This document shows, in pieces, positions 7,892 through 15,657 of a stretch of 64,000 nucleotides of DNA. Below the pieces are notes generated by a model. It saw nothing but the letters and a program-made list of their open reading frames with translations, did not search any database and had not been told where the DNA came from. The position numbers and the translations under genes are program-made. Each line of letters starts with the position of its first letter. Position 1 is the first letter of the stretch. Origin of the DNA: Sphingomonadaceae bacterium 3R27E2-A (GTDB lineage: Bacteria; Pseudomonadota; Alphaproteobacteria; Sphingomonadales; Sphingomonadaceae). The DNA is taken from positions 1 to 64,000 of the forward strand of contig SCNT01000022.1 of the NCBI GenBank assembly GCA_005503165.1, in the 5' to 3' direction.

Positions 7892-10669
7892 CCCCCCACC
7901 GCCACCGCCCGGCGGCCCCCGCGGATCATTGCCCTCGCCCGTCACCCCTTCGCCGCCCTCCGCCAGCGCGCGCGCCACCGGCTTCAGCGCCAGCGTGCCC
8001 AGCCGGACGCGCGGGGTCACCTTGCCCGGCGACGCGCTTACCGCAAAGGTCGCATCGAGCCGCAGCAGCTGCGCCGACGCCTTCGCCGGGCGCACCGTGT
8101 AGCGCCCATAAGCCACGCTTTCGAAAAGGAAATATCCGTCGAATTCGCTCAGCGTCGTTGCGCGCACGCGCCCTTCGGCGTCGACCAGTTCGAGCCCCAG
8201 CCCCTCGATCGCATTGCCCCCGTCGCGCATGACGACTCCTTCGATCTCGCCCGCGGCGGTCATCGGGATCATCACCCGCGTCGCCACCCCCGGCCGCGGC
8301 GTGACCACGACGCCGGGCAAGGCCGGCTGGATATAGGGATCGGGCAGGCTGCCGGCGTCGACCCCGATCATCACCGGGCGATAGGGTTCGAGCCCGTCGA
8401 TCACCGCCGCGCCCGCCTTGTCGGTCGCCGCCTCGATAAAGGCATTGCCCGCGGTCAGCGGCACATCGGGCAGCGCCGCCTCGCCGGCCTGGCGGATGCC
8501 GTCGCCATTGTCGTCCATCCACACTTCGGCGCTCACCTGCCCGCGCCCGCCGAGCTTTTCGCTCGACAGCCGCCAGCCGCCCTCCGTGCCCGCGCTCGTC
8601 CGCGGTTTGGGTCCCAAGCTGAAGGCGAGCGACAGCGACGCCGCGACCGAGCCGTCGGTCGCCACCTCGCCGAAACCGGTGAGCTGCAACGCCTTGAAAC
8701 GGCGGGTATATCCGATGCCCGCGCGCCCGCGATCGAGCCCCTTGTCATAGCCCAGCTCGGCGCGCCATTCGGCGTCGTGCTTGCCTGCCCATTCGGCGAT
8801 CACCGTCGCGCGCGAATCGGCATTGGCGCCCGACAGCGCAAAGCGCGCCTCGCCGCGGAGACGCACGCGCCCGATGCGCGCATTGGCCAGCAGGGTCGCG
8901 GCGACATTGTCGGGCGGATCGGGGCCGATCGGCACTTTGGTCCGCGTCCAGTCGAGCTGCCCGGTGAAGGTCAGCGCGCGAAAGCTGGCCGACGCGCGCG
9001 CCGAGGCCTCGAGGCTCTGGATCCCCGAGTTGCGGTCGACGTGCCGCAGATCGAAATGCAGCGGCAATATCGTCCGCCCCAGCTTGACCGACTGGTCGAC
9101 CGAAAGCTGGTACAGCCCGTTGATATTGCCGACGAACCGGTCCGACGTGAAGCCGCCCCAGCCGCGCATCGCCTCGGCGCGGACATAGGTCTCCCCGAAT
9201 GCCGCAAGCCACCCCGCACGTACCGCCCCGCCCCCGTCATCGGCATAGCTCCCGGCAACTTCGAGCAAGGTCGGCCCGATCGAACGCCGCAGCGCGACTT
9301 CGCCATAGTTGCGCCTGACATTTTCGATCACCAGGCTGTGCGCATAGGCCGCGACCGACGTCCGCGCGTCGAGCCCGCGCTCGATCCCCAGCGTCCCGCG
9401 CCAGCCCCTCCGGAACGGCCCGCGCCGGCGGTTGCCGAACTCGATCAGGTCGGCATTTTCCTGCGCGAAGCCCGCCCAATACCAGGTCTGCTGCGGCGGG
9501 ATCGAATCGAGGCCGACCTGCAACTGCTTGATCTCGCGCCGGATCTGCCCCTGCGGGCCATAGAGCACGATCTCGAAGCGGTTCGAGCCATATTGCAGCG
9601 GCACGTCGAGAAATTCGTAGCGCCCCGAGGTATCGGGGCTGGTGAAGGCGAGCAATTGTCCGTTGCGATAGAGCTCGGCGTCCCAGCCCGCGGGCAAATC
9701 GCCACGAAAGCTGGTCTTGTCGAAGGCGTCGGGGCGCTCGACCGGGCGATTGGTCAGCACTGCGCCGCGTCCCGGCGCCGATTGCGCGACCAGCCCCGTC
9801 GACAGCAGGCTGACATCGCCCACGGCATAATGCGTCGCCTTCAACGGACCGAGCAGATTGCCCTGCGGATCGGTGCGATAGAGCCGCATGCGCAAACTGT
9901 CTGGCGCGCCTTCATTGTCCGACGACAAGCGCGCGTCGAAGCTGTGCTTGAGCACCTCGCCCGCCGCGAAGACTTCGTAGCGCGCCTGGACATAGTCGCC
10001 GCCGCGCTTGTCCGACACCGCGCCGAGCGAGGCGACGACGTCGACCGAGGGCGTCGCCCACATGCTGTACGGCCGCGACGCCTGCGGCAGGCTCGCGAGG
10101 TCGAACTGCGCCGCCGGCTTGATCCCCGCCGCGCGCGCGCGCCGTTCGGCGGCGAGCTGGAAGGGCAGTTTCTCCTTCGACTCGATGCGCAGCACCGCGT
10201 TCGACAGGTCGGGGACGAGCGGCAGGTCGAGCCAGGCCGAGAGCTGCTTCGCATCGACGCACCAGCCCGCCGCGGTGTCGCGGATCGCGCTGGCGCCGAT
10301 CGGGAAACTGCGGCTGCCGCTGCGCACCTCACCTGCGTCGCGGTCGATCGTCAGGCTACGGCGCTCGTCGAACACCCAGCCGGTTGCGCGGCGCAACTTC
10401 TTGTCGACGCGCACCGGCAGGTCGAGCGCCAGCACGACATCGGCCAGGTCGACGCACACCCCCGACGGGGTCTGGTAGCCGCGCACCCCGTCACCGAGGC
10501 GATATTGCCCCGATCGGACGTCGAACAGCCAGCTGTCGTCCTCATTGGGTTTCCACCCGTCGAAAACGTCCGCTTTTTCATCGGCATGGGCGCTGGTCGG
10601 GACGAGCCCGGCCAGCGCCAGCCCGGCCAGGACGGCCGGGAGAAATCCTTTCAGAAGCGCGCGCAGCAT
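7886..10669 (-). CDS. Outer-membrane usher-like protein of a chaperone-usher pilus system
   Basis: The 927-residue protein has a cleavable signal peptide ending near AHA (residue 29), an N-terminal periplasmic region of roughly 200 residues, a long middle region rich in beta-strand patterns consistent with an outer-membrane barrel, and a C-terminal part resembling a carboxypeptidase-regulatory (beta-sandwich) domain, with the motif FDGYFLFESVAYGRYTV. It lies 31 bp downstream of a PapD-like chaperone gene, preceded in turn by a DUF4402 pilin-like gene. That gene order supports an usher that secretes and assembles the DUF4402 subunit. It is diverged from classical FimD, so the call rests on context as much as on sequence. 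Confidence 0.72.
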   Translation of the reverse strand: MLRALLKGFLPAVLAGLALAGLVPTSAHADEKADVFDGWKPNEDDSWLFDVRSGQYRLGDGVRGYQTPSGVCVDLADVVLALDLPVRVDKKLRRATGWVFDERRSLTIDRDAGEVRSGSRSFPIGASAIRDTAAGWCVDAKQLSAWLDLPLVPDLSNAVLRIESKEKLPFQLAAERRARAAGIKPAAQFDLASLPQASRPYSMWATPSVDVVASLGAVSDKRGGDYVQARYEVFAAGEVLKHSFDARLSSDNEGAPDSLRMRLYRTDPQGNLLGPLKATHYAVGDVSLLSTGLVAQSAPGRGAVLTNRPVERPDAFDKTSFRGDLPAGWDAELYRNGQLLAFTSPDTSGRYEFLDVPLQYGSNRFEIVLYGPQGQIRREIKQLQVGLDSIPPQQTWYWAGFAQENADLIEFGNRRRGPFRRGWRGTLGIERGLDARTSVAAYAHSLVIENVRRNYGEVALRRSIGPTLLEVAGSYADDGGGAVRAGWLAAFGETYVRAEAMRGWGGFTSDRFVGNINGLYQLSVDQSVKLGRTILPLHFDLRHVDRNSGIQSLEASARASASFRALTFTGQLDWTRTKVPIGPDPPDNVAATLLANARIGRVRLRGEARFALSGANADSRATVIAEWAGKHDAEWRAELGYDKGLDRGRAGIGYTRRFKALQLTGFGEVATDGSVAASLSLAFSLGPKPRTSAGTEGGWRLSSEKLGGRGQVSAEVWMDDNGDGIRQAGEAALPDVPLTAGNAFIEAATDKAGAAVIDGLEPYRPVMIGVDAGSLPDPYIQPALPGVVVTPRPGVATRVMIPMTAAGEIEGVVMRDGGNAIEGLGLELVDAEGRVRATTLSEFDGYFLFESVAYGRYTVRPAKASAQLLRLDATFAVSASPGKVTPRVRLGTLALKPVARALAEGGEGVTGEGNDPRGPPGGGGGGL

Positions 10670-10700
10670 CGCGGCGCCCTTATGATCGCCTACCCTTGGC

Positions 10701-11525
10701 TCATTTCACCACCCTGTCGGCCTCGTCGATCGTGCCGCCGCCGACCTCGCGGTCCTCGCTGTAGCGGATTTTCACCGGCCCCTTCAGCTGCGCCGCCAGC
10801 TCGGCGGGGACACGCAGCGACACCTTGCGCTGCCCGACCTCGGGATAGACCGCGATGCCGCGCGCGAGCAGCAACGGCTCGGCGAGCCCCGGCCGTGTCA
10901 CCTCGATATCGCCATAGACCGAACGATTGCCCGAGCGCGTAAGGTCGAAGGCGAAGGCGGGGCCATCGACCGTCTCCTCGACGCGCGCCTCGCCGATCTG
11001 CGCGCTCGCGCCGAGTTCGCCCACCCGCACGATCACGGGGATGGTGATGCCATAGATCGGGGTCAGCGCGATCGACACGCCGCTCGTCACCGGCTTGGCC
11101 GGATCGGTCGCCGGCGCGGCATCGGGCACCGCGCGGAACAGCATGTGCGCGCGATATTCGCCCGCCGGCGTGCCCTCGGGCACGCGCACCCCGACGCGGA
11201 TCACCTGCGGCTGGTTCGGCGGCAGGGTAACGCGGCGCGGGTTGAAGCTGATCATCGCCAGCGCGGCCTTTTCTGCCGCGTTCGCGTCGGCCTCTTCGAT
11301 CTCGTCGAGCCCGCCCAAGGCGGTCATGCGCTTGATCTCGAGACTGATGCGATAGGTCGCGGGCGCGCTGCCGATATTGTTCAGTACCACCTCGGTCCCG
11401 CGCGATCCGTCGAGCACGACGCGCGTCGGCGCGACGAGCAGGTCGCCCGCGGCATTGGCAGGCGAAGCGGCGGCCCCGAGCACGGCCGCCGAAAACAGGC
11501 CGAAGCCCTTCAGAAATCGCAACAT
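10701..11525 (-). CDS. Periplasmic pilus-assembly chaperone, PapD-like
   Basis: The 274-residue protein starts with a signal peptide (MLRFLKGFGLFSAAVLGAAA, cleaved near ANA) and continues with the immunoglobulin-like first domain of PapD-type chaperones (DLLVAPTRVVLDGSRGTEVVLNNIG), whose G1-strand region contains FNPRRVTLPPNQPQVIRVGVR. Such chaperones complete the fold of pilin subunits by donor-strand complementation and deliver them to the usher. The open frame extends to 11696, but the signal peptide fixes the start at 11525. It sits between the DUF4402 gene and the usher gene, all on the minus strand. Confidence 0.88.
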   Translation of the reverse strand: MLRFLKGFGLFSAAVLGAAASPANAAGDLLVAPTRVVLDGSRGTEVVLNNIGSAPATYRISLEIKRMTALGGLDEIEEADANAAEKAALAMISFNPRRVTLPPNQPQVIRVGVRVPEGTPAGEYRAHMLFRAVPDAAPATDPAKPVTSGVSIALTPIYGITIPVIVRVGELGASAQIGEARVEETVDGPAFAFDLTRSGNRSVYGDIEVTRPGLAEPLLLARGIAVYPEVGQRKVSLRVPAELAAQLKGPVKIRYSEDREVGGGTIDEADRVVK

Positions 11526-11700
11526 GAAATGGTCCCCACCATTTAGGAAACCGGTCGGCCCACACCGCCCGGCAGTCCCCTCCCTGTTGCGCCAACATGG
11601 TTGATATTTCGCTAACCATGCGGTGCCGGTTCGTTCCCCCTCCTGGTCGCCCTCCGCGAATATCCTATGGGAAGCCGGGACGGGGCGGGCCGGCACCGCC

Positions 11701-11718
11701 TTCCGGCGTCAGCCGGAA
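11701..11718. repeat. Small palindrome TTCCGGCGTCAGCCGGAA
   Basis: This is an 18-bp hairpin (TTCCGGC, loop GTCA, GCCGGAA). A near copy with loop GTTA occurs at 63114-63129, downstream of bamE. Both are intergenic and near gene 3' ends, so this may be a short dispersed palindrome of the genome. Confidence 0.6.
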
Positions 11719-11722
11719 CAAG

Positions 11723-11763
11723 AAAAAGGGCCGCCGGGGGCTGGTACCCCGACGACCCTTTTT
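11723..11763. terminator. Bidirectional intrinsic terminator
   Basis: The sequence AAAAAGGGCCGCCGGGG pairs with CCCCGACGACCCTTTTT with two mismatches around a short loop, and it is followed by a run of eight T on the plus strand and five T on the minus strand. It lies just downstream of the DUF4402 gene stop and would separate it from the chaperone-usher genes. A second hairpin (CCGGCGA paired with TCGCCGG, 11769-11792) adjoins it. Chaperone and usher expression may therefore depend on partial read-through or on a separate promoter. Confidence 0.75.
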
Positions 11764-11812
11764 TTTGGCCGGCGAACGCGAACGCTCGCCGGACCCCCCA
11801 CCCAATAAGGGC

Positions 11813-12310
11813 TTACTGGTAGTTGGCGGTGACGTTGAACGTCCCCGAATAGTCGCCCGCCGTCTGGTTGGCGCCGACGCTCAGCGTGCCGCCGACCTGG
11901 AAGCTACCGCCGGTCGCGGTCAGCGTCACGTTGCTCGCCGAATAGGTCAGCGTCGACGACATCGTGCCGCCGAGCGAACCGTTGAGCGTCACCGACGAAT
12001 CGCCGCCGACCAGCACCACCGCACCCGAAGTGCCGGCGATGTTGAAATTGGCCGCACTCGTCGTGCCAGTGCAGGTCAGGCCCGCGCCGCAGGTCGCGGC
12101 ACCCGAGGTCGACACCGCGACGGTCGAGGCCGTCGCGCCGCTGATGACCGTGGCGTACTGCAGGTCGCTGGTGTTGGTGAGCGTGATCTGGCGCAGGATC
12201 TTCGCCTTCGCCGTACCCGTGGCCGACGCCGCATGCGCCGCCGAGGCGTTCATGGCGAGGGCAGCAATCGCGGCGCCCAGCAGGGCGCGCTTCATTCCAA
12301 TGGTGCGCAT
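11813..12310 (-). CDS. DUF4402 domain protein, probable pilin-like subunit
   Basis: This is a 165-residue secreted protein with a signal peptide (positively charged MRTIGMKRALLG, cleaved near AHA). The mature part is rich in Ser, Thr, Gly and Ala with alternating beta-strand patterns, a Cys pair CGAGLTC likely to form a disulfide, and a strand-like C terminus ending FNVTANYQ. DUF4402 proteins are often encoded beside chaperone and usher genes and are thought to be surface fibre subunits. The ATG has an AAGGGA ribosome site. It is closely followed by an intrinsic terminator, as expected for a subunit made in excess over its chaperone and usher. Confidence 0.85.
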   Translation of the reverse strand: MRTIGMKRALLGAAIAALAMNASAAHAASATGTAKAKILRQITLTNTSDLQYATVISGATASTVAVSTSGAATCGAGLTCTGTTSAANFNIAGTSGAVVLVGGDSSVTLNGSLGGTMSSTLTYSASNVTLTATGGSFQVGGTLSVGANQTAGDYSGTFNVTANYQ

Positions 12311-12572
12311 ATGATTTGGTCCCTTGAACAGTCAGAAGGCAAATGGAAATCCCACCCCATTCGCTGACGCCCTTCTACGGCGCACCCGTTCAGCCTTTGC
12401 CCAACAACCATGGTTAACGGCACATTAGGAATTGGCCCGCATTTCCCATGGAAAGCAGGCGAAATCAGCGCCTTGGCGCTGTTTCTGGGTGACGGCGGGG
12501 ACCGTCTTGTCTCTTTAACGGCCCGAAGCGGCACAGATTAAGTCCGCGATTCGCGCACCCATGGGCGCCGAA
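12311..12572. other. Intergenic region upstream of the DUF4402 gene and downstream of parB
   Basis: These 262 bp hold the leader and presumably the promoter of the DUF4402 gene (minus strand) and the 3' end of the parAB transcript. It is less GC-rich than its surroundings. I see no clear terminator, repeat or small open frame. Confidence 0.4.
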
Positions 12573-13538
12573 TCAGATCGATTCGCCGGACAATCGCTGG
12601 CAGATCATGTCGAGCTGGTCGAGCGAGGCGAATTTGAGCGTCAGCGCGCCCTTGCCCCCGCCGGCGTACTGGATCGCGACCCCGATGCCGAGCAGTTCGG
12701 ACAAATGGCGCTCGACCGCGACGATGTCGGGATCGCGCCCGCCGTCGATGCTCTTATACTCGATCGGCGCCTTGCGCCCGCCGCCCTTCTCCGCGCGGAC
12801 CAGCGCCTCGACCGCGCGCACCGACAGGCCTTCCTTGACCACCTTGCGCGCGATCGCCTCGGCCCCGTCGGCGCCGATTAGCGCGCGCGCATGCCCCATC
12901 GCCAGCGACCCGTCGCCGACCAGCGCCTGGACGCTGGCGGGCAGGTCGAGCAGCCGCATCAGATTCGCGACATGGCTGCGCGACTTGCCGACCAGCTTGG
13001 CGAGCGCCTCCTGGCTGTGCCCGAAATCCTCGATCAGCTTGCGATAGGCGCCCGCCTCTTCGATCGCGTTGAGGTCCTGCCGCTGGATATTCTCGACCAG
13101 CGCGATCTCATAGGTCGCCGCATCGTCGAGCGCGCGCACCAGCGCGGGGATCGCGTGCAGGCCGGCCCGCTGCGCCGCGCGCCAGCGCCGCTCGCCCGCG
13201 ACGAGCTGATAGCCATCGCCATCCGGCGCCGCACGCACGATGATCGGCTGGAGCAGTCCCCTTGCGGCAATCGAATCGGCGAGCTCGGCGATCGCGCCTT
13301 CGTCGAAATGGCGCCGCGGCTGGCCCGGCAGCGGGCGAATCGCCCCCACCGGCACATGCTGCACCGCGTCGCCCGAAGCCGGCGCCGATACCTTCGCCGC
13401 GCCGCCCGGGCTCGCGAGCACCGGCGCCTCGACCGCCGCATCGCCGAACAGCGCGTTCAGCCCGCGCCCCAGCCCCGACGGCCGCTTTTTCGCGGGGGCT
13501 GCCGGAGAAACGCCAGTTTCATCTTTATTATCAGCCAT
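12573..13538 (-). CDS. parB: Chromosome partitioning protein ParB
   Basis: ParB binds parS sites near the origin and spreads as a CTP-dependent clamp to build the segregation complex moved by ParA. The 321-residue protein has a basic N-terminal tail (KKRPSGLGRGLNALFGD), the box I/II region containing GERRWRAAQRAG (the CTP-binding GERRxRA motif), a central helix-turn-helix region (SQEALAKLVGKSRSHVANLMRLL) and a C-terminal dimerisation domain. It begins one base after the parA stop, so the two are cotranscribed. Three parS sites lie within 4.1 kb upstream of its start. It is complete and of normal length. Confidence 0.97.
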   Translation of the reverse strand: MADNKDETGVSPAAPAKKRPSGLGRGLNALFGDAAVEAPVLASPGGAAKVSAPASGDAVQHVPVGAIRPLPGQPRRHFDEGAIAELADSIAARGLLQPIIVRAAPDGDGYQLVAGERRWRAAQRAGLHAIPALVRALDDAATYEIALVENIQRQDLNAIEEAGAYRKLIEDFGHSQEALAKLVGKSRSHVANLMRLLDLPASVQALVGDGSLAMGHARALIGADGAEAIARKVVKEGLSVRAVEALVRAEKGGGRKAPIEYKSIDGGRDPDIVAVERHLSELLGIGVAIQYAGGGKGALTLKFASLDQLDMICQRLSGESI

Positions 13539-14324
13539 TTATGCAGCCTTACGCACATTCGGGAGCCGATCGATCAGTTCGCGCGCCAGCGCGATATAGG
13601 CCATCGATCCGGGGCAGCGATGATCGTAGATCAGCGCCGGCAGCCCATGGCTCGGCGCTTCGGACAGCCGGACGTTGCGCGGGATCACCGTCTCGAACAC
13701 CACCGGGCCCAGCACCTCGCGGACATCGTCCGACACCTGGTCGGTCAGCCGGTTGCGCCGGTCGAACATGGTGAGCGCGACCCCCAGGATCGACAACTTC
13801 TGGTTGAAGCGCTCGCGCACGCGCTCGACCGTGGTGAGCAACTGGCTGAGCCCCTCGAGCGCGAAAAATTCACACTGCAGCGGCACGATCAGCGATTCGG
13901 CGGCGATGAGCGCGTTCAGGGTCAGCATGCCCAGCGACGGCGGACAGTCGATCAGGCAGATGTCCCACTGCCCCGCCTCGGCGTCCGACAGCGCCTGCTG
14001 CAGCCGCTGCAGCCGGTCCTGAAACTCGATCAGCTCGATCTCGGCGCCCGACAGGTCGACCGTCGCCGCGACGATGTCGAGCCGCGGCACCGCGGTCGGG
14101 ATCGCGCATTCGGCGACCGTCGCGTCGCCGCGCAACAATTCATAACTCGACAGCTCGCGCTGCGCCTGTTTGATCCCGAGCCCGGTCGAGGCATTGCCCT
14201 GCGGATCGAGGTCGATGATCAGCGTGCGCCAGCCCGTCGCCGCGAGCGCGGTGGCCAGGTTGATCGCGGTCGTCGTCTTGCCGACCCCGCCCTTCTGGTT
14301 CGCCACGGCGATGCGGATCATCAT
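13539..14324 (-). CDS. parA: Chromosome partitioning ATPase ParA
   Basis: ParA is a deviant Walker ATPase that binds DNA non-specifically and pulls ParB-parS complexes during chromosome segregation. The 261-residue product starts MMIRIAVANQKGGVGKTTTA, which contains the signature deviant Walker A motif KGGVGKTT; the DCPPSLG Walker B-type block follows. The open frame continues upstream, but the ATG at 14324 (or 14321) sits immediately before the conserved N terminus and overlaps the rsmG stop as ATGA, so translation is coupled to rsmG. Confidence 0.97.
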   Translation of the reverse strand: MMIRIAVANQKGGVGKTTTAINLATALAATGWRTLIIDLDPQGNASTGLGIKQAQRELSSYELLRGDATVAECAIPTAVPRLDIVAATVDLSGAEIELIEFQDRLQRLQQALSDAEAGQWDICLIDCPPSLGMLTLNALIAAESLIVPLQCEFFALEGLSQLLTTVERVRERFNQKLSILGVALTMFDRRNRLTDQVSDDVREVLGPVVFETVIPRNVRLSEAPSHGLPALIYDHRCPGSMAYIALARELIDRLPNVRKAA

Positions 14325-14977
14325 TTTCCTCGCTGTTTTGTCACGATTTTTCCGATTCCGACCAAAATCTGGCTGTCGGCGTCGGTGCGGCTCTGTTCCA
14401 CGTGAAACATTGTCTGCCACGGCGGCGGCAGCAACGCCAGTTCCTTAACCGCGTTTCGCCCTTTTGGCAGCAGCCAGCGCGTCGATTCGGTGGAAAAACG
14501 CGCGGATAAGTCGATCAGCTTGTCAAGCGGCGCAAAGGCGCGCGCGCTGATCGTCCCCGCGCGCCGCGTTTCGACGCGCTCGAGCGGCGCCTCGGCGACT
14601 TCGACATGGCCGAGCTCCAGCTCATCCGCGACGGCGCGCAGAAACTCGCACCGCCGCTTGCGCGATTCGACGAGCAGCATCGGCCGCCCGGACAGGATCG
14701 CGACGACCAGCCCCGGCAACCCCGGCCCGCTACCCAGATCGACCCAAAAGCCCTCGCCGTCGGGATCGAGCGCAAGCAGCTGCGCGCTATCGGCGATGTG
14801 CCGCACCCAAAGCGTCGGGATCGTCGACGCCGCGATCAGATTCTGCCGCGCATTCTCGGCCACCAACATCGCCGCAAAACGCTCGAGCCGCACCCATTGC
14901 GCGGCGGTCGGCGCAAACGCCTGCTCCAGCCAGTCGCGCGCAGCGCCTTCATTGTCCAATAGCCCGCCGTCCGCCAC
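14321..14977 (-). CDS. rsmG: 16S rRNA (guanine527-N7)-methyltransferase
   Basis: RsmG (GidB) methylates N7 of G527 in 16S rRNA using S-adenosylmethionine. The 218-residue protein has the SAM-binding motif VDLGSGPGLPGLVVA and the LLVESRKRRCEFL block. The start is GTG with a GGAAGG-type ribosome site. The 3' end of the gene contains a parS site (14394-14409), so ParB binds inside this coding sequence. The order mnmG, rsmG, parA, parB is conserved in many bacteria, although here an extra gene separates mnmG from rsmG. Confidence 0.95.
   Translation of the reverse strand: MADGGLLDNEGAARDWLEQAFAPTAAQWVRLERFAAMLVAENARQNLIAASTIPTLWVRHIADSAQLLALDPDGEGFWVDLGSGPGLPGLVVAILSGRPMLLVESRKRRCEFLRAVADELELGHVEVAEAPLERVETRRAGTISARAFAPLDKLIDLSARFSTESTRWLLPKGRNAVKELALLPPPWQTMFHVEQSRTDADSQILVGIGKIVTKQRGK
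14394..14409. other. parS centromere site 1
   Basis: TGTTCCACGTGAAACA matches the bacterial parS consensus (TGTTTCACGTGAAACA) with one difference. It lies inside the 3' end of rsmG, just upstream of parA. Confidence 0.93.
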
Positions 14978-15014
14978 GTCGCTCTTTCACCTTCCCCGCA
15001 CCGCGGGCTTATCC

Positions 15015-15130
15015 TTCTTTGTGCCTTTGCGCCTTTGCGAGAAATTTTGAAAGCCTCACGCAGCGGCGCAAGGTCACGAAGAGATGGGGGACATCCCGGA
15101 ATTTTCAGAAAGACACAAAGAGCGCAGAGC
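15015..15130. repeat. CTTTGCGCCTTTGCG-type intergenic repeat
   Basis: CTTCTTTGTGCCTTTGCGCC at 15015-15034, continuing into TTTGCGAGA, is imperfectly complementary to the stretch CGCAGCGGCGCAAGGTCACGAAG that follows at 15059-15081, and a third related block, AGACACAAAGAGCGCAGAG, lies at 15111-15129. This type of low-complexity GCAAAGGC repeat occurs between genes in several bacterial lineages. It separates rsmG from the small accessory gene beside mnmG. Its function is unknown. Confidence 0.55.
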
Positions 15131-15164
15131 CGCACCGCTATTGAAGTCGGGAACTCGGCAGCAG

Positions 15165-15584
15165 CTACTTTCTGCTTGCCGGATATATGGCCTGACCGTC
15201 GCCATGCCACTCAAACAGATATTCGTAAGGCTCGTCCTTGTCGCCAACGCGAAACTCCCTCGCGAGGGTCCAGCCTAGCGCCTGAAACTGGTCTGCCACC
15301 CCCGACGAATGTGCTCTTCCTAACTGAGGTGCCCATACCTCAATTGCGATATTGCTACCCAACGAGACATCTACCTTCCGCAGCCCTCGTAACAGAAAGG
15401 CTTCGGAGTCCGGCGGCGTGTGATCACGCCGTAACAGCCACTCCTTGAAGGCATCTGCTGAAATTGTCGTGCCATCTTCCCGAGTGACAACAGCCTTCAG
15501 TCGTTTCCTAACCGGCAGATCGGTACACACATCGACAGCGATGATTAGTCCACGCTGAACCTCGAATGTTTCAACAACCCGCAT
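15165..15584 (-). CDS. Uncharacterised small protein, possibly EF-Tu domain II-like
   Basis: This is a 139-residue soluble protein without a signal peptide. The opening VVETFEVQRGLIIAVDVCTD, the later RGLRKVDVSLGSNIAIEV and the spacing between them recall the beta-barrel domain II of translation GTPases, without any GTPase domain. This is a weak impression, not an identification. An alternative TTG start at 15626 would add 14 residues. Codon use is visibly less GC-biased than that of the neighbours, and the gene interrupts the usually adjacent mnmG-rsmG pair, both of which suggest acquisition by transfer. Confidence 0.55.
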   Translation of the reverse strand: MRVVETFEVQRGLIIAVDVCTDLPVRKRLKAVVTREDGTTISADAFKEWLLRRDHTPPDSEAFLLRGLRKVDVSLGSNIAIEVWAPQLGRAHSSGVADQFQALGWTLAREFRVGDKDEPYEYLFEWHGDGQAIYPASRK

Positions 15585-15657
15585 GCGAAGCAAAGTGACA
15601 CGACGATAAGTTCCTCGCCAGCCCAAAAGCTGGATCGCTTCCTCGCGGATTCGTCAG

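Noticed and set aside
8777-10942. Long plus-strand open frame of 721 codons
   Set aside because: It is the complement of the usher gene, Arg/Ala-rich without domains, and is explained by GC codon bias.
12891-14405. Plus-strand open frame of 504 codons over parB and parA
   Set aside because: It is antisense to two certain genes and rich in Arg and Gln from complementary codons.
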